DNA of 64,000 nt from Desulforamulus ruminis DSM 2154 (GTDB lineage Bacteria; Bacillota; Desulfotomaculia; Desulfotomaculales; Desulfotomaculaceae), in NCBI RefSeq assembly GCF_000215085.1, contig NC_015589.1:868001-932000 (forward strand). Reading direction: 5' to 3'. The notes under the pieces were generated by a model. That model was not told the DNA's origin and ran no database searches. It saw only the letters and a program-made list of their open reading frames with translations. Within the stretch, counting starts at the first letter, position 1. The number at the start of each line of letters is the position of its first letter. The translations under genes and the position numbers were made by a program. Positions 24,619 to 33,597 of this stretch are shown here, piece by piece.

Positions 24619-25869
24619 ATGTGTTATGCTCAAAATCGTTTACCCTATCTGCTGTGGGATGTGGATGTCCACAAGTCCTTTCTTGTAGCTTGTATCGCCT
24701 CCACCAATGGCCAAGGCGTTACCGCCTATAAGAGCAAACGGTTCTCTACCTTTACAGGGGACCTGCGACGTTGTGCCGTATGGCTTTCCGAAAACGGCTG
24801 CTGTGATGTTTGTATGGAATCCACCGGAAAGTATTGGATACCCATTTACAACATACTGGAGCCAACATGCAAAATCGTCCTTGCCCATCCCAAATACGTT
24901 AAGGCCATTCGGGGGAAGAAGACCGACAAGAAAGATGCCAAGTGGATTGCCGACATCTTCAAGCACGACTTGGTTTCCGGCAGCTTCATTCCACCTGCCG
25001 ACATACGCCAGCTCCGGGACTTGGTGCGATACCGCTGGAAGCTCACCAGTTTCACCAGCGGAGAGAAAAACCGGGCGCAGAATTGTCTGACCGTCTCGAA
25101 CATCAAGCTGGATGATGTATTCTCCGATGTGTTCGGTAAAGCCGCCTCTGCGATTACCTCTCGGCTTTTGGAAAAGCCATCCGAGAAAATGACAGACGTA
25201 TCCGCTTTTCGTACCAAGGGAATGAAGGCTACCGATGAGCAAGTCCTCGCTGCTGTGGACGGAGAGATGTGCGCTGAGCAAGCTGAAAAGCTACGCATCA
25301 TCCGTTCCCACATGGACAATCTCGAACGGTGCAAGTTGAATCTGGAATCCCTCATCCTTTCCATTGCTGAAAAGTATCTCCCTCAACTCAACCTTGTCCT
25401 GACGGTCCCGGGTATCCAATCCTTTGCCGCCATCGGCATTATCTCGGAAATCGGAGTGGATATGTCCGTGTTCCCCAGCTCCAAGCATTTATGCTCTTGG
25501 GCCGGGCTTACGCCGCAGAACAACGAGAGCCCCGCTAAGAAGAAAACCACCAGAATCAACCGGGCTGGGGCTTACATCAAGCCGCTACTCGTACAATGTG
25601 CACTCTGTGCGATTCGCGCCAAGCAGAACCCGGAAATCCGGAACCGTTACATTTCTCTAAAAAAGCGCCGCGGTCACAAAAAAGCGATTATCGCTATTGC
25701 CAGAATGCTGCTGACTGCCATCTACAACATTTTAAAAAAGAGCGAGCCGTACAACCAGGAACTTTACCACAAAGAGGATAGACCCCCGGTTCACCGCGAA
25801 GTTTCTGTTGATCAGGCGATTTTTATCTTGCAGCGACAAGGTTACCTTGTTTCAGTTCCTACACAATAG
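24619..25869 (+). CDS. IS110-family transposase (DEDD recombinase)
   Basis: This 416-residue protein has the N-terminal RuvC-like DEDD domain: [16 protein letters not shown] near 11-26, [16 protein letters not shown] near 65-80 and [14 protein letters not shown] near 99-112. The C-terminal transposase_20 domain contains [17 protein letters not shown] and the catalytic-Ser region [18 protein letters not shown] near 293-310. It appears intact. IS110 enzymes act with a bridge RNA and leave no target duplication, so the element ends cannot be fixed from repeats. Confidence 0.93.
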   Translation: MCYAQNRLPYLLWDVDVHKSFLVACIASTNGQGVTAYKSKRFSTFTGDLRRCAVWLSENGCCDVCMESTGKYWIPIYNILEPTCKIVLAHPKYVKAIRGKKTDKKDAKWIADIFKHDLVSGSFIPPADIRQLRDLVRYRWKLTSFTSGEKNRAQNCLTVSNIKLDDVFSDVFGKAASAITSRLLEKPSEKMTDVSAFRTKGMKATDEQVLAAVDGEMCAEQAEKLRIIRSHMDNLERCKLNLESLILSIAEKYLPQLNLVLTVPGIQSFAAIGIISEIGVDMSVFPSSKHLCSWAGLTPQNNESPAKKKTTRINRAGAYIKPLLVQCALCAIRAKQNPEIRNRYISLKKRRGHKKAIIAIARMLLTAIYNILKKSEPYNQELYHKEDRPPVHREVSVDQAIFILQRQGYLVSVPTQ

Positions 25870-25960
25870 CCGTTCCCTCTAATTTTTCGCCGCCTTTGGA
25901 CGCTTAGTTTGTTGCGCCCTTTTTCCGGTGGCTGCTTATACTACAATGTTTCAAACTTCC

Positions 25961-26249
25961 TCCTAATAAAAATAGGCTATCAAGCATATTTCATCCAATA
26001 AGACGGATGCAATTTAAAAGTGTTTCAGGTTTTAAAATAAAATATTTTGCCAAAAAGAGTAAAGATTATGTAAGATTGGTACTGGTTCTTACATTAAATC
26101 TATATTAAAATAAGGCTTGTCTATAAAATGTCATATTTGGTCATACTGCAGTGTTTTAAATAGTCAATAACTTAAACAGTTTAAAATGACTAACCCATTG
26201 CAGATGCCGAAACAAGCAGGTTAAGTTAAAAGAAAGAAAGGATAGGAAG
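25961..26249 (+). promoter_or_regulatory. Leader of the NSS transporter gene with an operator-like dyad
   Basis: AT-rich region after the IS element. The clearest structure is TGTAAGA-N11-TCTTACA at 26069-26093, a perfect 7-bp dyad of the spacing used by helix-turn-helix regulators. No gene is seen between 25870 and 26249. Confidence 0.4.
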
Positions 26250-27629
26250 ATGAGAGAAGCAAGTCGAACTCAAACACAGTTTTCCAGCAGAGAAGGTTTT
26301 GGTTCTACCTTGGGGGTTATTGCCGCGACCTTGGGATCTGCGGTGGGGTTGGGGAATATTTGGAAATTTCCTACCATTACCGGTCAAAATGGCGGTGCCG
26401 CATTTATTCTTATTTATTTATTATGTGTCTGTTTAATTGGATTGCCCGTTATGATTTCCGAATTTGTCATTGGCCGCCGTTCCAATGCCGCAGCAGTAGG
26501 GTCCTTTAAAAGATTGGCTCCGTCCACCCCCTGGTTTTTTGCCGGACTTTCCGGTGCAGTGGCTGCTTTTTTGATTATGGCTTTTTATACCTCGGTGGCC
26601 GGCTGGGTATATGCTTATATTTTTAAAGCCATTGGCGGGGGGTTAATGACTGCGGATCCAAAGGTATCCGAGCAGGCCTTTAACACCTTTGTCAGCAGTG
26701 TTTGGTCCCCTTTAATCTGGCAGTGGATTGTTTTGATTGTAACCGGTGCCGTAATTTTGGCAGGAGTTAAGAACGGCATTGAACGGATGACCAAAACCCT
26801 GCTGCCTATTTTGTTTGTTTTATTGCTGATCTGCGATATCCGGGCCCTGACTTTACCCGGAGCCAGTGAAGGACTGGCCTTTCTCTTTAAACCCGACTTT
26901 GCCCAAATTACCGGGGCTACGGTTTTAGCGGCCATGGGTCTGGCCTTCTTTAAACTGTCTGTAGGTATGGGTGCCATGATTACTTACGGCAGTTATATTG
27001 GCAAAGGGGAAAACCTGATCGGCACCGGGGTAAAGGTTGCCTTGGCCGATACTGTGGTTTCCATGATGGCCGGCATGGCTATTTTCCCGGCGGTCTTTGC
27101 CTTTGGTTTTAGTCCTACAGATGGTGCTAAATTGCTCTTTATGACCATTCCCATGGTATTTAATTCCATGCCCTTCGGACAGGTGTTCCTGACGCTTTTC
27201 TTTATCTTAAGTTCCATCGCCGCCACCGGTGCCATGATCTCGCTTTTTGAAGTGCCGGTTGCTTACTTGCGTGAGGAAAGAAATTGGTCCAGAAAAAGAG
27301 CCACGGTGGTTACCGCCCTGGGGATGGCCCTGATTGGAAGTACGGCTACTCTTTCCAACAGCCTGTTGGCAGATTTCCACCTGTTTGGTAAGACCTTGTT
27401 TGATCTTTATGATTATACCAGTTCCAACTTGTTGCTTCCCATTACCGGTCTAGCCATTGCTCTTTTTGCCGGCTGGAAGCTAAGCCGGTGGGATATAGCC
27501 GATGAAATATCCAACTCCGGGAGCTTGAATAACAAGAGGCTGATTCAAGGATATTGGTTAGTCGTCCGGTTTGTGGTGCCGGTGGCCATCGTGATTGTGT
27601 TGCTGAGCGGCCTGGGTTTGTTTGATTAA
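26250..27629 (+). CDS. Sodium-dependent transporter, NSS (SNF) family
   Basis: This 459-residue membrane protein opens with the NSS signature FGSTLGVIAATLGSAVGLGN then IWKFPTITGQNGGAAF, which form the Na+ and substrate sites in TM1, followed by PVMISEFVIGRRS in TM2. About eleven membrane segments are visible, the number usual for bacterial NSS proteins. Members import amino acids or amines with Na+. The exact substrate cannot be assigned. The ATG follows AAAGGATAGGAAG, and a strong terminator ends the gene. Confidence 0.92.
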   Translation: MREASRTQTQFSSREGFGSTLGVIAATLGSAVGLGNIWKFPTITGQNGGAAFILIYLLCVCLIGLPVMISEFVIGRRSNAAAVGSFKRLAPSTPWFFAGLSGAVAAFLIMAFYTSVAGWVYAYIFKAIGGGLMTADPKVSEQAFNTFVSSVWSPLIWQWIVLIVTGAVILAGVKNGIERMTKTLLPILFVLLLICDIRALTLPGASEGLAFLFKPDFAQITGATVLAAMGLAFFKLSVGMGAMITYGSYIGKGENLIGTGVKVALADTVVSMMAGMAIFPAVFAFGFSPTDGAKLLFMTIPMVFNSMPFGQVFLTLFFILSSIAATGAMISLFEVPVAYLREERNWSRKRATVVTALGMALIGSTATLSNSLLADFHLFGKTLFDLYDYTSSNLLLPITGLAIALFAGWKLSRWDIADEISNSGSLNNKRLIQGYWLVVRFVVPVAIVIVLLSGLGLFD

Positions 27630-27635
27630 ACTGTA

Positions 27636-27676
27636 ATATAAGTAAACCCCGCTGTGGCGGGGTTTTACTTATATCT
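27636..27676. terminator. Bidirectional terminator between the NSS and phospholipase-like genes
   Basis: AAGTAAACCCCGC-N4-GCGGGGTTTTACTT is a long stem with A/T tracts on both sides, lying between convergent genes. Confidence 0.9.
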
Positions 27677-28358
27677 TCATATGATGAATAGAAAATTGCA
27701 GGAACCCGGCAGTGGTTCTCTGGGCCCTTTTTAATAAAATTTGAATGGTCTCATCGATGACGGATAGAGGTCTGTTATCCGTCACTTGCGAAAGAAAGTC
27801 CGAGGAAAAGGAAGCATTTTTTCTGACCCAGTCCTCCGGGCGGTCTGACAAATGATAAATTCCACCGGAATAAAGGGAGTAATTCTCGTATTGATCTCTG
27901 GCCCGATCTTCAAAAAATTTGTGACCTCCTAAAACCTGTCCCCTGGCGTGATGAGGCACGCATAAATCCTGAACGATATGGCAGGCTGCGCCCAGATAAA
28001 AAAAGGCTTCCTTATAATAACCCCGCTGCCACTTTTTAAGTGCGCGGTTAAAATATTGCAGGCATTCCGTTGATGCGTCGGGACCGCGCCAAAGGCCGGT
28101 TCCCTCCCGCGAATCATAATAATGGCTGATATTTTTAAATCCCCTGTCACACCAGACCGAACCACGATCCATGGCATATAGATAGGAATGAGCGAGCTTT
28201 GCTTCTTTGTGAAAACCGTCCTGCTTAAGGATTTCAATGGCCTGCCGGTTGCAAAAATGGTGCGTATCTCTCTGCTGATTGGGGATAACCGCCTGAAAGG
28301 GCAGGGTCAGAGCCAACATTACTTTGGCGCAGTTCCATGTAGCATGGGTTAAGGTCAT
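27669..28358 (-). CDS. Zinc-dependent phospholipase C/P1-nuclease-like protein
   Basis: This 229-residue protein carries the His/Asp/Trp pattern of the bacterial zinc-dependent phospholipase C fold: DTHHFCNRQAIE near 31-42, SHYYDSREGTG near 78, and LGAACHIVQDLCVPHHARG near 120-138, the H-x-x-x-D-x-x-x-P-H-H zinc site. A classical signal peptide is not obvious; only a short hydrophobic stretch (VMLALTLPF) occurs at residues 13-21, so it may stay in the cell or be a spore-compartment protein. Activity on phospholipids is inferred from family. Confidence 0.75.
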   Translation of the reverse strand: MTLTHATWNCAKVMLALTLPFQAVIPNQQRDTHHFCNRQAIEILKQDGFHKEAKLAHSYLYAMDRGSVWCDRGFKNISHYYDSREGTGLWRGPDASTECLQYFNRALKKWQRGYYKEAFFYLGAACHIVQDLCVPHHARGQVLGGHKFFEDRARDQYENYSLYSGGIYHLSDRPEDWVRKNASFSSDFLSQVTDNRPLSVIDETIQILLKRAQRTTAGFLQFSIHHMKI

Positions 28359-28519
28359 TTAAGCACTCTCCTAGGATGATTGTTTCCAAAATCAGGGGAA
28401 AATATGAATAACCTTCTTTTATAGGAAAAAGGACCTATTTTAGAGAAAAAAGAATAAATCTCATTTTTTAAGCAGGAAACTGGAAACAAATGGCGAAATA
28501 GCTAATAAAATATAAAATG

Positions 28520-28646
28520 GGCGCCTAATTTCTATTTTGAGGAAACGGGGGAACCGTTATTTTGGGGGTGAACTACCTGTTGGTAGCGGGCTATCTTTCG
28601 GTCCGAACCCGTCAGCTAACCCCGTAGGAGTAGAAAGTGGGGGAAA
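28520..28646 (+). promoter_or_regulatory. Cyclic di-AMP riboswitch (ydaO/yuaA leader)
   Basis: The conserved blocks occur in order: GGGGGAACC, then GGGGGTGAA, then a variable stem GTAGCGGGC, then TCCGAACCCGTCAGCTAACC followed by CCGTAGG. These match the ydaO/yuaA consensus closely. The RNA lies immediately before a LysM-NlpC/P60 wall hydrolase gene. That is a classic target class in which c-di-AMP binding turns expression off. Confidence 0.92.
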
Positions 28647-28652
28647 GAGCGT

Positions 28653-29303
28653 TTGTCAATAAGGAGGAAACTTTCCTTACTGGTTGCTTCCGTATGTCTG
28701 GCAACGGTTCTAGGAACGGGTTCCGCCTACGCGGCACAAGTTACCGTAGCCCAGGGAGATAGCCTGTGGGCTATTGCCAACCGGAATGGAACTACTGTAG
28801 AGGCTTTAAAGCAAATCAATCAATTAACTAGCGACAATCTTAGCGTTGGCCAGGTTTTAAACCTGCCGGACTCAGTAAATCAGTCTGTTCGTTCGTCTGC
28901 CAATCAATCCCAACAGCAGGTTTCCAGAGGGGGCGGCAGAATTACCGCTGTACTGGATTTTGCCAAGACACTGATCGGGTCCAAATATCGTTCAGGTGGA
29001 GAGAGCCCCGCAGGTTTTGACTGCTCCGGTTACGTACGTTATGTCTTTAAAAATTTTAATATTGATTTGGTCCATACTGCTGCCGGGCAATACAACGCCG
29101 GTACTGTCATTAAGAAGGAACAATTGGAACCCGCAGACCTGGTGTTCTTTAATACTGGAGGAAGCGGAATTAACCATTCCGGTATTTATATCGGTAATAA
29201 TCAATTTATTCACTCTTCCAGTTCCAGGGGTGTCCGGATTGATTCCCTCGCCGACAGCTACTGGTCTAAAAATTACCGCGGAGCCAACAGAATTATTCCC
29301 TAG
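28653..29303 (+). CDS. LysM-NlpC/P60 cell wall endopeptidase
   Basis: This 216-residue secreted protein has a signal peptide (residues 1-27, ending GSAYA), one LysM domain (QVTVAQGDSLWAIANRNG to VGQVLNLP, about 28-72) and a C-terminal NlpC/P60 domain. Its catalytic Cys is in FDCSGYVRYVF near 124 and the His in INHSGIYIGNN near 172, with a second His in FIHSSSS. It cleaves peptide stems of peptidoglycan outside the membrane. The start is TTG at 28653 after GGGGGAAAGAG. The upstream c-di-AMP riboswitch couples it to osmotic and wall homeostasis. Confidence 0.93.
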   Translation: MSIRRKLSLLVASVCLATVLGTGSAYAAQVTVAQGDSLWAIANRNGTTVEALKQINQLTSDNLSVGQVLNLPDSVNQSVRSSANQSQQQVSRGGGRITAVLDFAKTLIGSKYRSGGESPAGFDCSGYVRYVFKNFNIDLVHTAAGQYNAGTVIKKEQLEPADLVFFNTGGSGINHSGIYIGNNQFIHSSSSRGVRIDSLADSYWSKNYRGANRIIP

Positions 29304-29309
29304 CTTATA

Positions 29310-29338
29310 AAACCCCGGAGAGATTTCCGGGGTTTAAG
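29310..29338 (+). terminator. Terminator of the LysM-NlpC/P60 gene
   Basis: AAACCCCGGA (29310-29319) pairs with TCCGGGGTTT (29326-29335) 7 bases after the stop codon. The T tract is short. Confidence 0.8.
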
Positions 29339-29377
29339 TATGAAAAACTTCCTGAAAATACAGACCTGCTTCAGGAA

Positions 29378-29413
29378 TAAATAAACGGCACCGTAAAGGT
29401 GCCGTTTATTTAT
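29378..29413 (-). terminator. Terminator of the SLH-domain gene
   Basis: AAATAAACGGCACC-N5-GGTGCCGTTTATTT is a long perfect stem flanked by A/T tracts. It overlaps the end of the minus-strand SLH gene and also serves as a barrier to the convergent gene. Confidence 0.9.
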
Positions 29414-30801
29414 TCTTGGTACTCAAAGGTTAAAGCGTCATCTTCGTTCATTGCAAAGTAATCAATCACACCCTCGCCGATCCATACCTTATAGTCTTCA
29501 CCGTCTTCAAGGCTGTCGTCTGCATCCAAGGTAACGGTCAGCTTATTCTTGGAGATCCCCGCTGCGTCGATATCCAGTTCCTTATGCCCCTTCAAAATGT
29601 GAATTCCGGCCCCGCTGGAACTAAAGTCTTCACCTTTCTGAAGAGTTTCATTGAACTGAAGTACAACCGTATTTTTGCTGCTGGCTGTCGCCTTTTCCAG
29701 GGCTAACTCATTTTCTCCGGTAGCAAAGGTCCATTCCCCTTTAGCAATAGCTGTAAAAGTTTTAGCATCGTCGGAGTCATCTGCTACGGTTTCCAGCATA
29801 TTATCAGCCAAGGTAATGCAATATTTGGTGTTGCCGGCCAGCTTTTCATCACGGTCTAGCTTGATCACCAGATCATCATCATTTTCGCTGAAGACAATGG
29901 TAAAGTCCAGATTGGTATTGGCCCAGGCACCTTTTTCATAGCGAAGTATTCTTACGGCCTCAAGCAAATCTTCCCTATCCTTACCCTCTGCTAAAGTCAA
30001 TTCTTCCGAAAAGCGGATTTTAAATTCCCTGGTATCCACATCGATTTTAGCCTTGTTAGCGGGGACTAACTGTTTAATAACAACGGTGGAAGAATCCTCA
30101 TCGTCCGGATCCTGGTCATCAAGACCTTCACTGTTCATAAACCGGGAGATCATTACGGCAAACTCACCCCTGGAAATGGCTTTATAGGGGTTTAGGTAGC
30201 CGTTGGCAGAGCCTTTCATAATCCCTTTGTTATACATGACCGCTGCGTATACAAGTTCATCTTTGCTAAGCTGCTTTACATCCTTGGCGTAGGACAACAT
30301 TTCCTCCAGAGAAACATCTTTATCCTCGGAGGCACGGCTCAGCCACATGGCCACTTCAATCCGTGTAGCCGGCTGGTTGCCATTCCAGTTGACTAGTTCC
30401 CAGTCTGCGATAATCCCTGCATCGTAGGCTTGAACAGGTGCCAAACCCATCCAACTGGGAAAGATATTCTTAAAGGCGTCAACCTTATTGAAAGAAATCT
30501 CCTCATGGTTAACCACTCTCATAATGATGGCGATGGCTTCGTTTTTAGTCACAGAACGTTCGGGCATGAACTGCTGGTTTTCATAACCCTTCATGATCCC
30601 TTTAAATTGGAGTTTTTCAATGTCATTTTTCGCCCAGTGGTTATTAACATCCACAAAAACCGTGGATTTCCCCTGGTATCCCCTCATTCCTTGGTTGCCC
30701 TTATTCTTCTTCCCAGAATCGGCCCAAACAGAACCGGCAAACAAGGTGGAAAGCAGACATATGGACAGCAGAACCATCAACAGCTTGCTAATTTTCCTCA
30801 T
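29410..30801 (-). CDS. S-layer homology (SLH) domain surface protein with SbsA-type Ig-like repeats
   Basis: This 463-residue exported protein has a signal peptide (1-27, ending GSVWA), then SLH motifs: VFVDVNNHWAKNDIEKL followed by GIMKGYENQQFMPERSVTKN, and a later GIMKGSANGYLNPYKAISRG near 195-214. Residues 240-463 form two beta-rich, acidic modules with FKIRFSEELTLAEG and VVLQFNETLQKGEDF, resembling SbsA Ig-like domains. SLH domains anchor proteins to pyruvylated wall polymers. It is transcribed alone behind a long leader. The role is structural or adhesive by inference. Confidence 0.85.
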   Translation of the reverse strand: MRKISKLLMVLLSICLLSTLFAGSVWADSGKKNKGNQGMRGYQGKSTVFVDVNNHWAKNDIEKLQFKGIMKGYENQQFMPERSVTKNEAIAIIMRVVNHEEISFNKVDAFKNIFPSWMGLAPVQAYDAGIIADWELVNWNGNQPATRIEVAMWLSRASEDKDVSLEEMLSYAKDVKQLSKDELVYAAVMYNKGIMKGSANGYLNPYKAISRGEFAVMISRFMNSEGLDDQDPDDEDSSTVVIKQLVPANKAKIDVDTREFKIRFSEELTLAEGKDREDLLEAVRILRYEKGAWANTNLDFTIVFSENDDDLVIKLDRDEKLAGNTKYCITLADNMLETVADDSDDAKTFTAIAKGEWTFATGENELALEKATASSKNTVVLQFNETLQKGEDFSSSGAGIHILKGHKELDIDAAGISKNKLTVTLDADDSLEDGEDYKVWIGEGVIDYFAMNEDDALTFEYQE

Positions 30802-30920
30802 CTTTTTCTCCTTTCAAAGAACAAAGTCTAAATTCCCAGTGGGTGAGACCCGTCAACCGGGGCGCCTGCCGGAGAGGGATCTCTACTCTCTTTTATTTAC
30901 GCCAACGGAATTTTAAATGG
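30802..30920 (-). other. Structured leader candidate upstream of the SLH gene
   Basis: On the minus strand the 5' region is GC-rich and full of short dyads: GAGAG/CTCTC around 30874-30894, CCGG-N8-CCGG, and GGGT-CTC-ACCC near 30840-30850. This contrasts with its AT-rich surroundings. It does not match a riboswitch class I know. The remaining gap to 31040 is AT-rich and empty. Confidence 0.3.
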
Positions 30921-31040
30921 CAGGGTGCATACTAAAATATATTCCTGTTCCAGTAGGGAGATCATATTAAAGCAATAATCATCGGAATAAATTAAATTAT
31001 CATTATATGCAGAATTATTTATTTATTTTTAGTCAACCAA

Positions 31041-31069
31041 TTGACATTTTATGTCAAAAAAATTATATT
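31041..31069 (+). promoter_or_regulatory. Promoter with overlapping palindrome before the two-CW MCP
   Basis: TTGACA (31041-31046) and TATATT (31064-31069) have 17-base spacing. The -35 hexamer is the left arm of a perfect dyad TTGACAT-TTT-ATGTCAA (31041-31057), so a bound protein would directly block or alter polymerase contact. Confidence 0.65.
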
Positions 31070-31158
31070 TAGGATTAGCAGAATATAGTTAGACTAAAGT
31101 TTTTTAAAATTAAGACCGTTTAATGATAAAAGCTAAAAAACGTGTGGGAGGATTGATT

Positions 31159-32517
31159 ATGGCGAATCATCTTATCAACTGCTGGGAACATTTAAAATGC
31201 CCGGAGGATAGAAAGAACCAATGTCCCGCCTTCATAGAAAAAAGAGGCAGTGAATGCTGGAAGGTATCCAAAACCCTTTGTAAGGGACAACTCCAGGGAA
31301 CCATGGCTCAGAAAATTGGTAACTGTAGAAAATGCGACTTTTATGCTACTTTCCATAAAATGAAATGTTCTATTAAAGTAAAAATTATGAGTGGTTTCGC
31401 CTGTATGATTTTTCTCTTTCTGGTGATGAATCTTTTTGCCCTATATCATATGAAGCAATTGGCTGCCCTCAGCCATCAAGACCTTTCGGGTGTACAAACC
31501 TTTTTTATCAGCGCCATGGTATTTGTGGCGGTAATTGCCGGGGCGGTTGCCTGGTTTGCCACCGGTGCTGTTACCAATCCCATTAGGCAGATGGAGCAGG
31601 TTGCCGGAAGAGTAGCCGGAGGGGATTTGACGGTTGAAGAAATTCAGGTAAAAAGCTGTGATGAAATTGGCTTACTGGCCACTGCTTTTAATCAAATGGT
31701 GGTCAGTTTAAAGGATATTGCCGGTCAACTGCGCCACAAGTCCGAGCAGGTTGCTTCTGCGGCTCAGCAGTTGTCTTCCAGTTCACAGCAAATTACCGCC
31801 AGCACCAATGAAGCAGCCTCTACCATGTCGGAACTGGCCTCCACCGTAGAGCGGGTAACGGAAAATACCCAGGTGGTTGCTTTTGCTTCGGAACAGGCTT
31901 CCCAGTATGCAGAGGGCGGAAGTGAAGGCATCTACAGAGTAACCTCTCAGATGAAAAGCATTGGCAGTTCCACGGACCTTGTGGGGCGCAGTATTCATAA
32001 TCTGAGCGAAAGATCCAATGAAATTTCCCAGATTGTAGAATTGATAACCCAAATTGCCGACCAGACCAACCTCCTGGCATTAAATGCGGCCATCGAAGCG
32101 GCCAGAGCAGGGGATCAAGGAAAGGGCTTTGCCGTGGTGGCTGAGGAGGTTCGCAAGCTGGCTGAACGTTCGGCCAGTGCAGCGAAAGAAATTAAAACCC
32201 TGATTGTCACCATTCAGGAGGAGGCCGGGGTTGGAGTGGAAACCATGACAGCCAGTACTCAGGAAGTTGAGGCCGGCAATCTGGTTGTCAACGAAGTGGG
32301 AGAATCCTTTAACAGTATCATTACCACAGTCCAACAGTTAAGCCATCAGATTCAAGACGTTGCCGCCGCCACCGAGCAAATGTCCTCAGGGATTCAAAAT
32401 GTGGCCGCCGCCTCCCAGGAGCAAACAGCCACCATGGAGGAGGTCAGTGCATCGGCGGAGGCCCTTACCAGGATGGCTGCGGATTTAGAGGAGCTTTCCG
32501 AGAGGTTTAAATTATAA
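31159..32517 (+). CDS. Methyl-accepting chemotaxis protein with N-terminal cysteine-rich (two-CW-like) domain
   Basis: This 452-residue receptor has an unusual start: residues 1-65 contain seven Cys, with CWEHLKC near 8-14, QCPAF at 22, ECWKV at 32, LCKG at 40 and CRKC at 54-57. Two membrane segments follow (about 74-94 and 108-132) with only a short loop between, then a HAMP domain and a full MCP signalling domain with [20 protein letters not shown] near 310. The cysteine module precedes the first membrane segment and should be cytoplasmic, so it may sense metal or redox from inside. ATG 31159 follows GGGAGG; an ATG at 31123 is in frame. Confidence 0.87.
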   Translation: MANHLINCWEHLKCPEDRKNQCPAFIEKRGSECWKVSKTLCKGQLQGTMAQKIGNCRKCDFYATFHKMKCSIKVKIMSGFACMIFLFLVMNLFALYHMKQLAALSHQDLSGVQTFFISAMVFVAVIAGAVAWFATGAVTNPIRQMEQVAGRVAGGDLTVEEIQVKSCDEIGLLATAFNQMVVSLKDIAGQLRHKSEQVASAAQQLSSSSQQITASTNEAASTMSELASTVERVTENTQVVAFASEQASQYAEGGSEGIYRVTSQMKSIGSSTDLVGRSIHNLSERSNEISQIVELITQIADQTNLLALNAAIEAARAGDQGKGFAVVAEEVRKLAERSASAAKEIKTLIVTIQEEAGVGVETMTASTQEVEAGNLVVNEVGESFNSIITTVQQLSHQIQDVAAATEQMSSGIQNVAAASQEQTATMEEVSASAEALTRMAADLEELSERFKL

Positions 32518-32538
32518 TCTTCAAATTTTAGAGTAACA

Positions 32539-32583
32539 AAACAAAAGCCTGTAACGTCTTAATAGATGGTAGGGCTTTTGTTG
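32539..32583 (+). terminator. Terminator of the two-CW MCP gene
   Basis: ACAAAAGCC (32541-32549) pairs with GGCTTTTGT (32573-32581); the stem ends in a T-rich tract. Confidence 0.65.
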
Positions 32584-32718
32584 CTTTATACCGGGTCGGT
32601 ATGAATTTGTAAGAATGGACGGTATGGCATATACTAAGAATGAAAAATTAAACACAATGATTTCTTTTTGTAGTATAAATTATAGTGTTACTGAAAAATT
32701 ATTAGTGGAGGTTGAATA

Positions 32719-33234
32719 ATGAAAATGAAGCGAATTGCTGTATTTCTTCTCTTGCTTTTGTCCCTGTCATTAACAGCCTGTGGAGAAAAAGCCCCTACCC
32801 TGAAGGAACAGCCTAAACCCCAGGTTCAGGAGACGGCGGAGGACAAGGTGAAAGTAACCCTGTACTTTGGTAATGAGCAGGCGGATGGTTTAGTGTCTGA
32901 GGTGCGGGAAATTGATAAACCCGGAGATATGGTGGTAGCCTTGATCAGCGAATTGACCAAACCCGGCAAGCATGCTGCCGTACTGCCCGAAGGAACGGAA
33001 TTGGTTTATTATCAGAAGGAAGGCGACACTATTATCCTGAATTTTAATAAAGCCTTTGCTAATCTGCAGGGCTCCACCGGTGAGTTTATTGCCATAAATG
33101 CGGTGGTGAACACCATTACGGAACTGCCTGAGTTTAATAAAGTGATGCTGCAGGTAGACCGCCAGCCTCTGTCAACGGGGCATGCCATTTACGACAAACC
33201 CCTGACCCGGGATGAAAGTATGATAAAAAAATAA
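32719..33234 (+). CDS. GerMN-domain lipoprotein
   Basis: This 171-residue lipoprotein has a signal (MKMKRIAVFLLLLLS) and lipobox SLTACG. The mature part is a single GerMN (PF10646) domain: VKVTLYFGNEQADGLVSEVR, then VALISELTKPG and FNKAFANLQGSTGEFIAINAVVNTI. In spore formers the domain occurs in germination/sporulation proteins such as GerM and in lipoproteins such as LpqB. The ATG follows GTGGAGGTTGAATA. The cellular role here is not clear beyond envelope location. Confidence 0.85.
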   Translation: MKMKRIAVFLLLLLSLSLTACGEKAPTLKEQPKPQVQETAEDKVKVTLYFGNEQADGLVSEVREIDKPGDMVVALISELTKPGKHAAVLPEGTELVYYQKEGDTIILNFNKAFANLQGSTGEFIAINAVVNTITELPEFNKVMLQVDRQPLSTGHAIYDKPLTRDESMIKK

Positions 33235-33263
33235 GTTTAGGACTTTGCAAGGATCCTGTTTTT

Positions 33264-33303
33264 AAACCTCCAAGCCTGGTGTATCGCAGCTTGGGGGTTT
33301 TAA
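33264..33303 (+). terminator. Terminator of the GerMN lipoprotein gene
   Basis: AAACCTCCAAGC (33264-33275) pairs with GCTTGGGGGTTT (33289-33300), with T-rich sequence after it. Confidence 0.8.
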
Positions 33304-33342
33304 CGTTTAAAGGAATAAAGCGTTACTTTATATTGATAGAAT

Positions 33343-33420
33343 AGAACACGGATTGAACGGATGATAGGAATTGGCACGGATATTAAAGAAAATCAAAGAG
33401 TTCGTAACAATCCGTGTTCT
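33343..33420. repeat. Small MITE-like element with 13-bp terminal inverted repeats
   Basis: AGAACACGGATTG (33343-33355) is the exact reverse complement of CAATCCGTGTTCT (33408-33420). The 52-base interior contains further ACGGAT words and no gene. The layout resembles short dispersed elements with ACGGAT/ATCCGTG ends found in many bacterial genomes. No second copy occurs in this window. Confidence 0.5.
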
Positions 33421-33511
33421 AGCGTTTTTTCCTTTATTTTGGTCGGCATCTTTTTTAATATAATTTTAGTCTTTACGAGTCATTAGAATGGTTGGACTAC
33501 CATAATTTTAC

Positions 33512-33540
33512 TTGACGATGAAAAAGATTATCATTATCAT
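33512..33540 (+). promoter_or_regulatory. Promoter with Fur-like box before the GAF-HD-GYP gene
   Basis: TTGACG (33512-33517) and TATCAT (33535-33540) are spaced by 17 bases. GATTATCATTATCAT (33526-33540), a good 7-1-7 Fur match on the minus strand, covers the -10 element, as expected for iron repression. Confidence 0.65.
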
Positions 33541-33597
33541 ATATTTAAGACGATCTATTCATAATTGCAAATTCATAGTAAAGAAGAGGGTGTTTAA

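Larger units (their letters stand above)
24340..25960 (+). mobile_element. IS110-family insertion sequence (boundaries approximate)
   Basis: The element comprises the transposase gene plus a left noncoding region of roughly 260 bases and a short right flank. Bounds are estimated between the lipoprotein ribosome binding site (about 24316-24335) and the AT-rich sequence that begins near 25960. IS110 elements lack terminal inverted repeats, so only comparison with an empty site would give exact ends. Confidence 0.6.

Noticed and set aside
24640-25281. 213-codon minus-strand frame inside the IS110 transposase
   Set aside because: It is antisense to a well-supported transposase gene and has no domain of its own.
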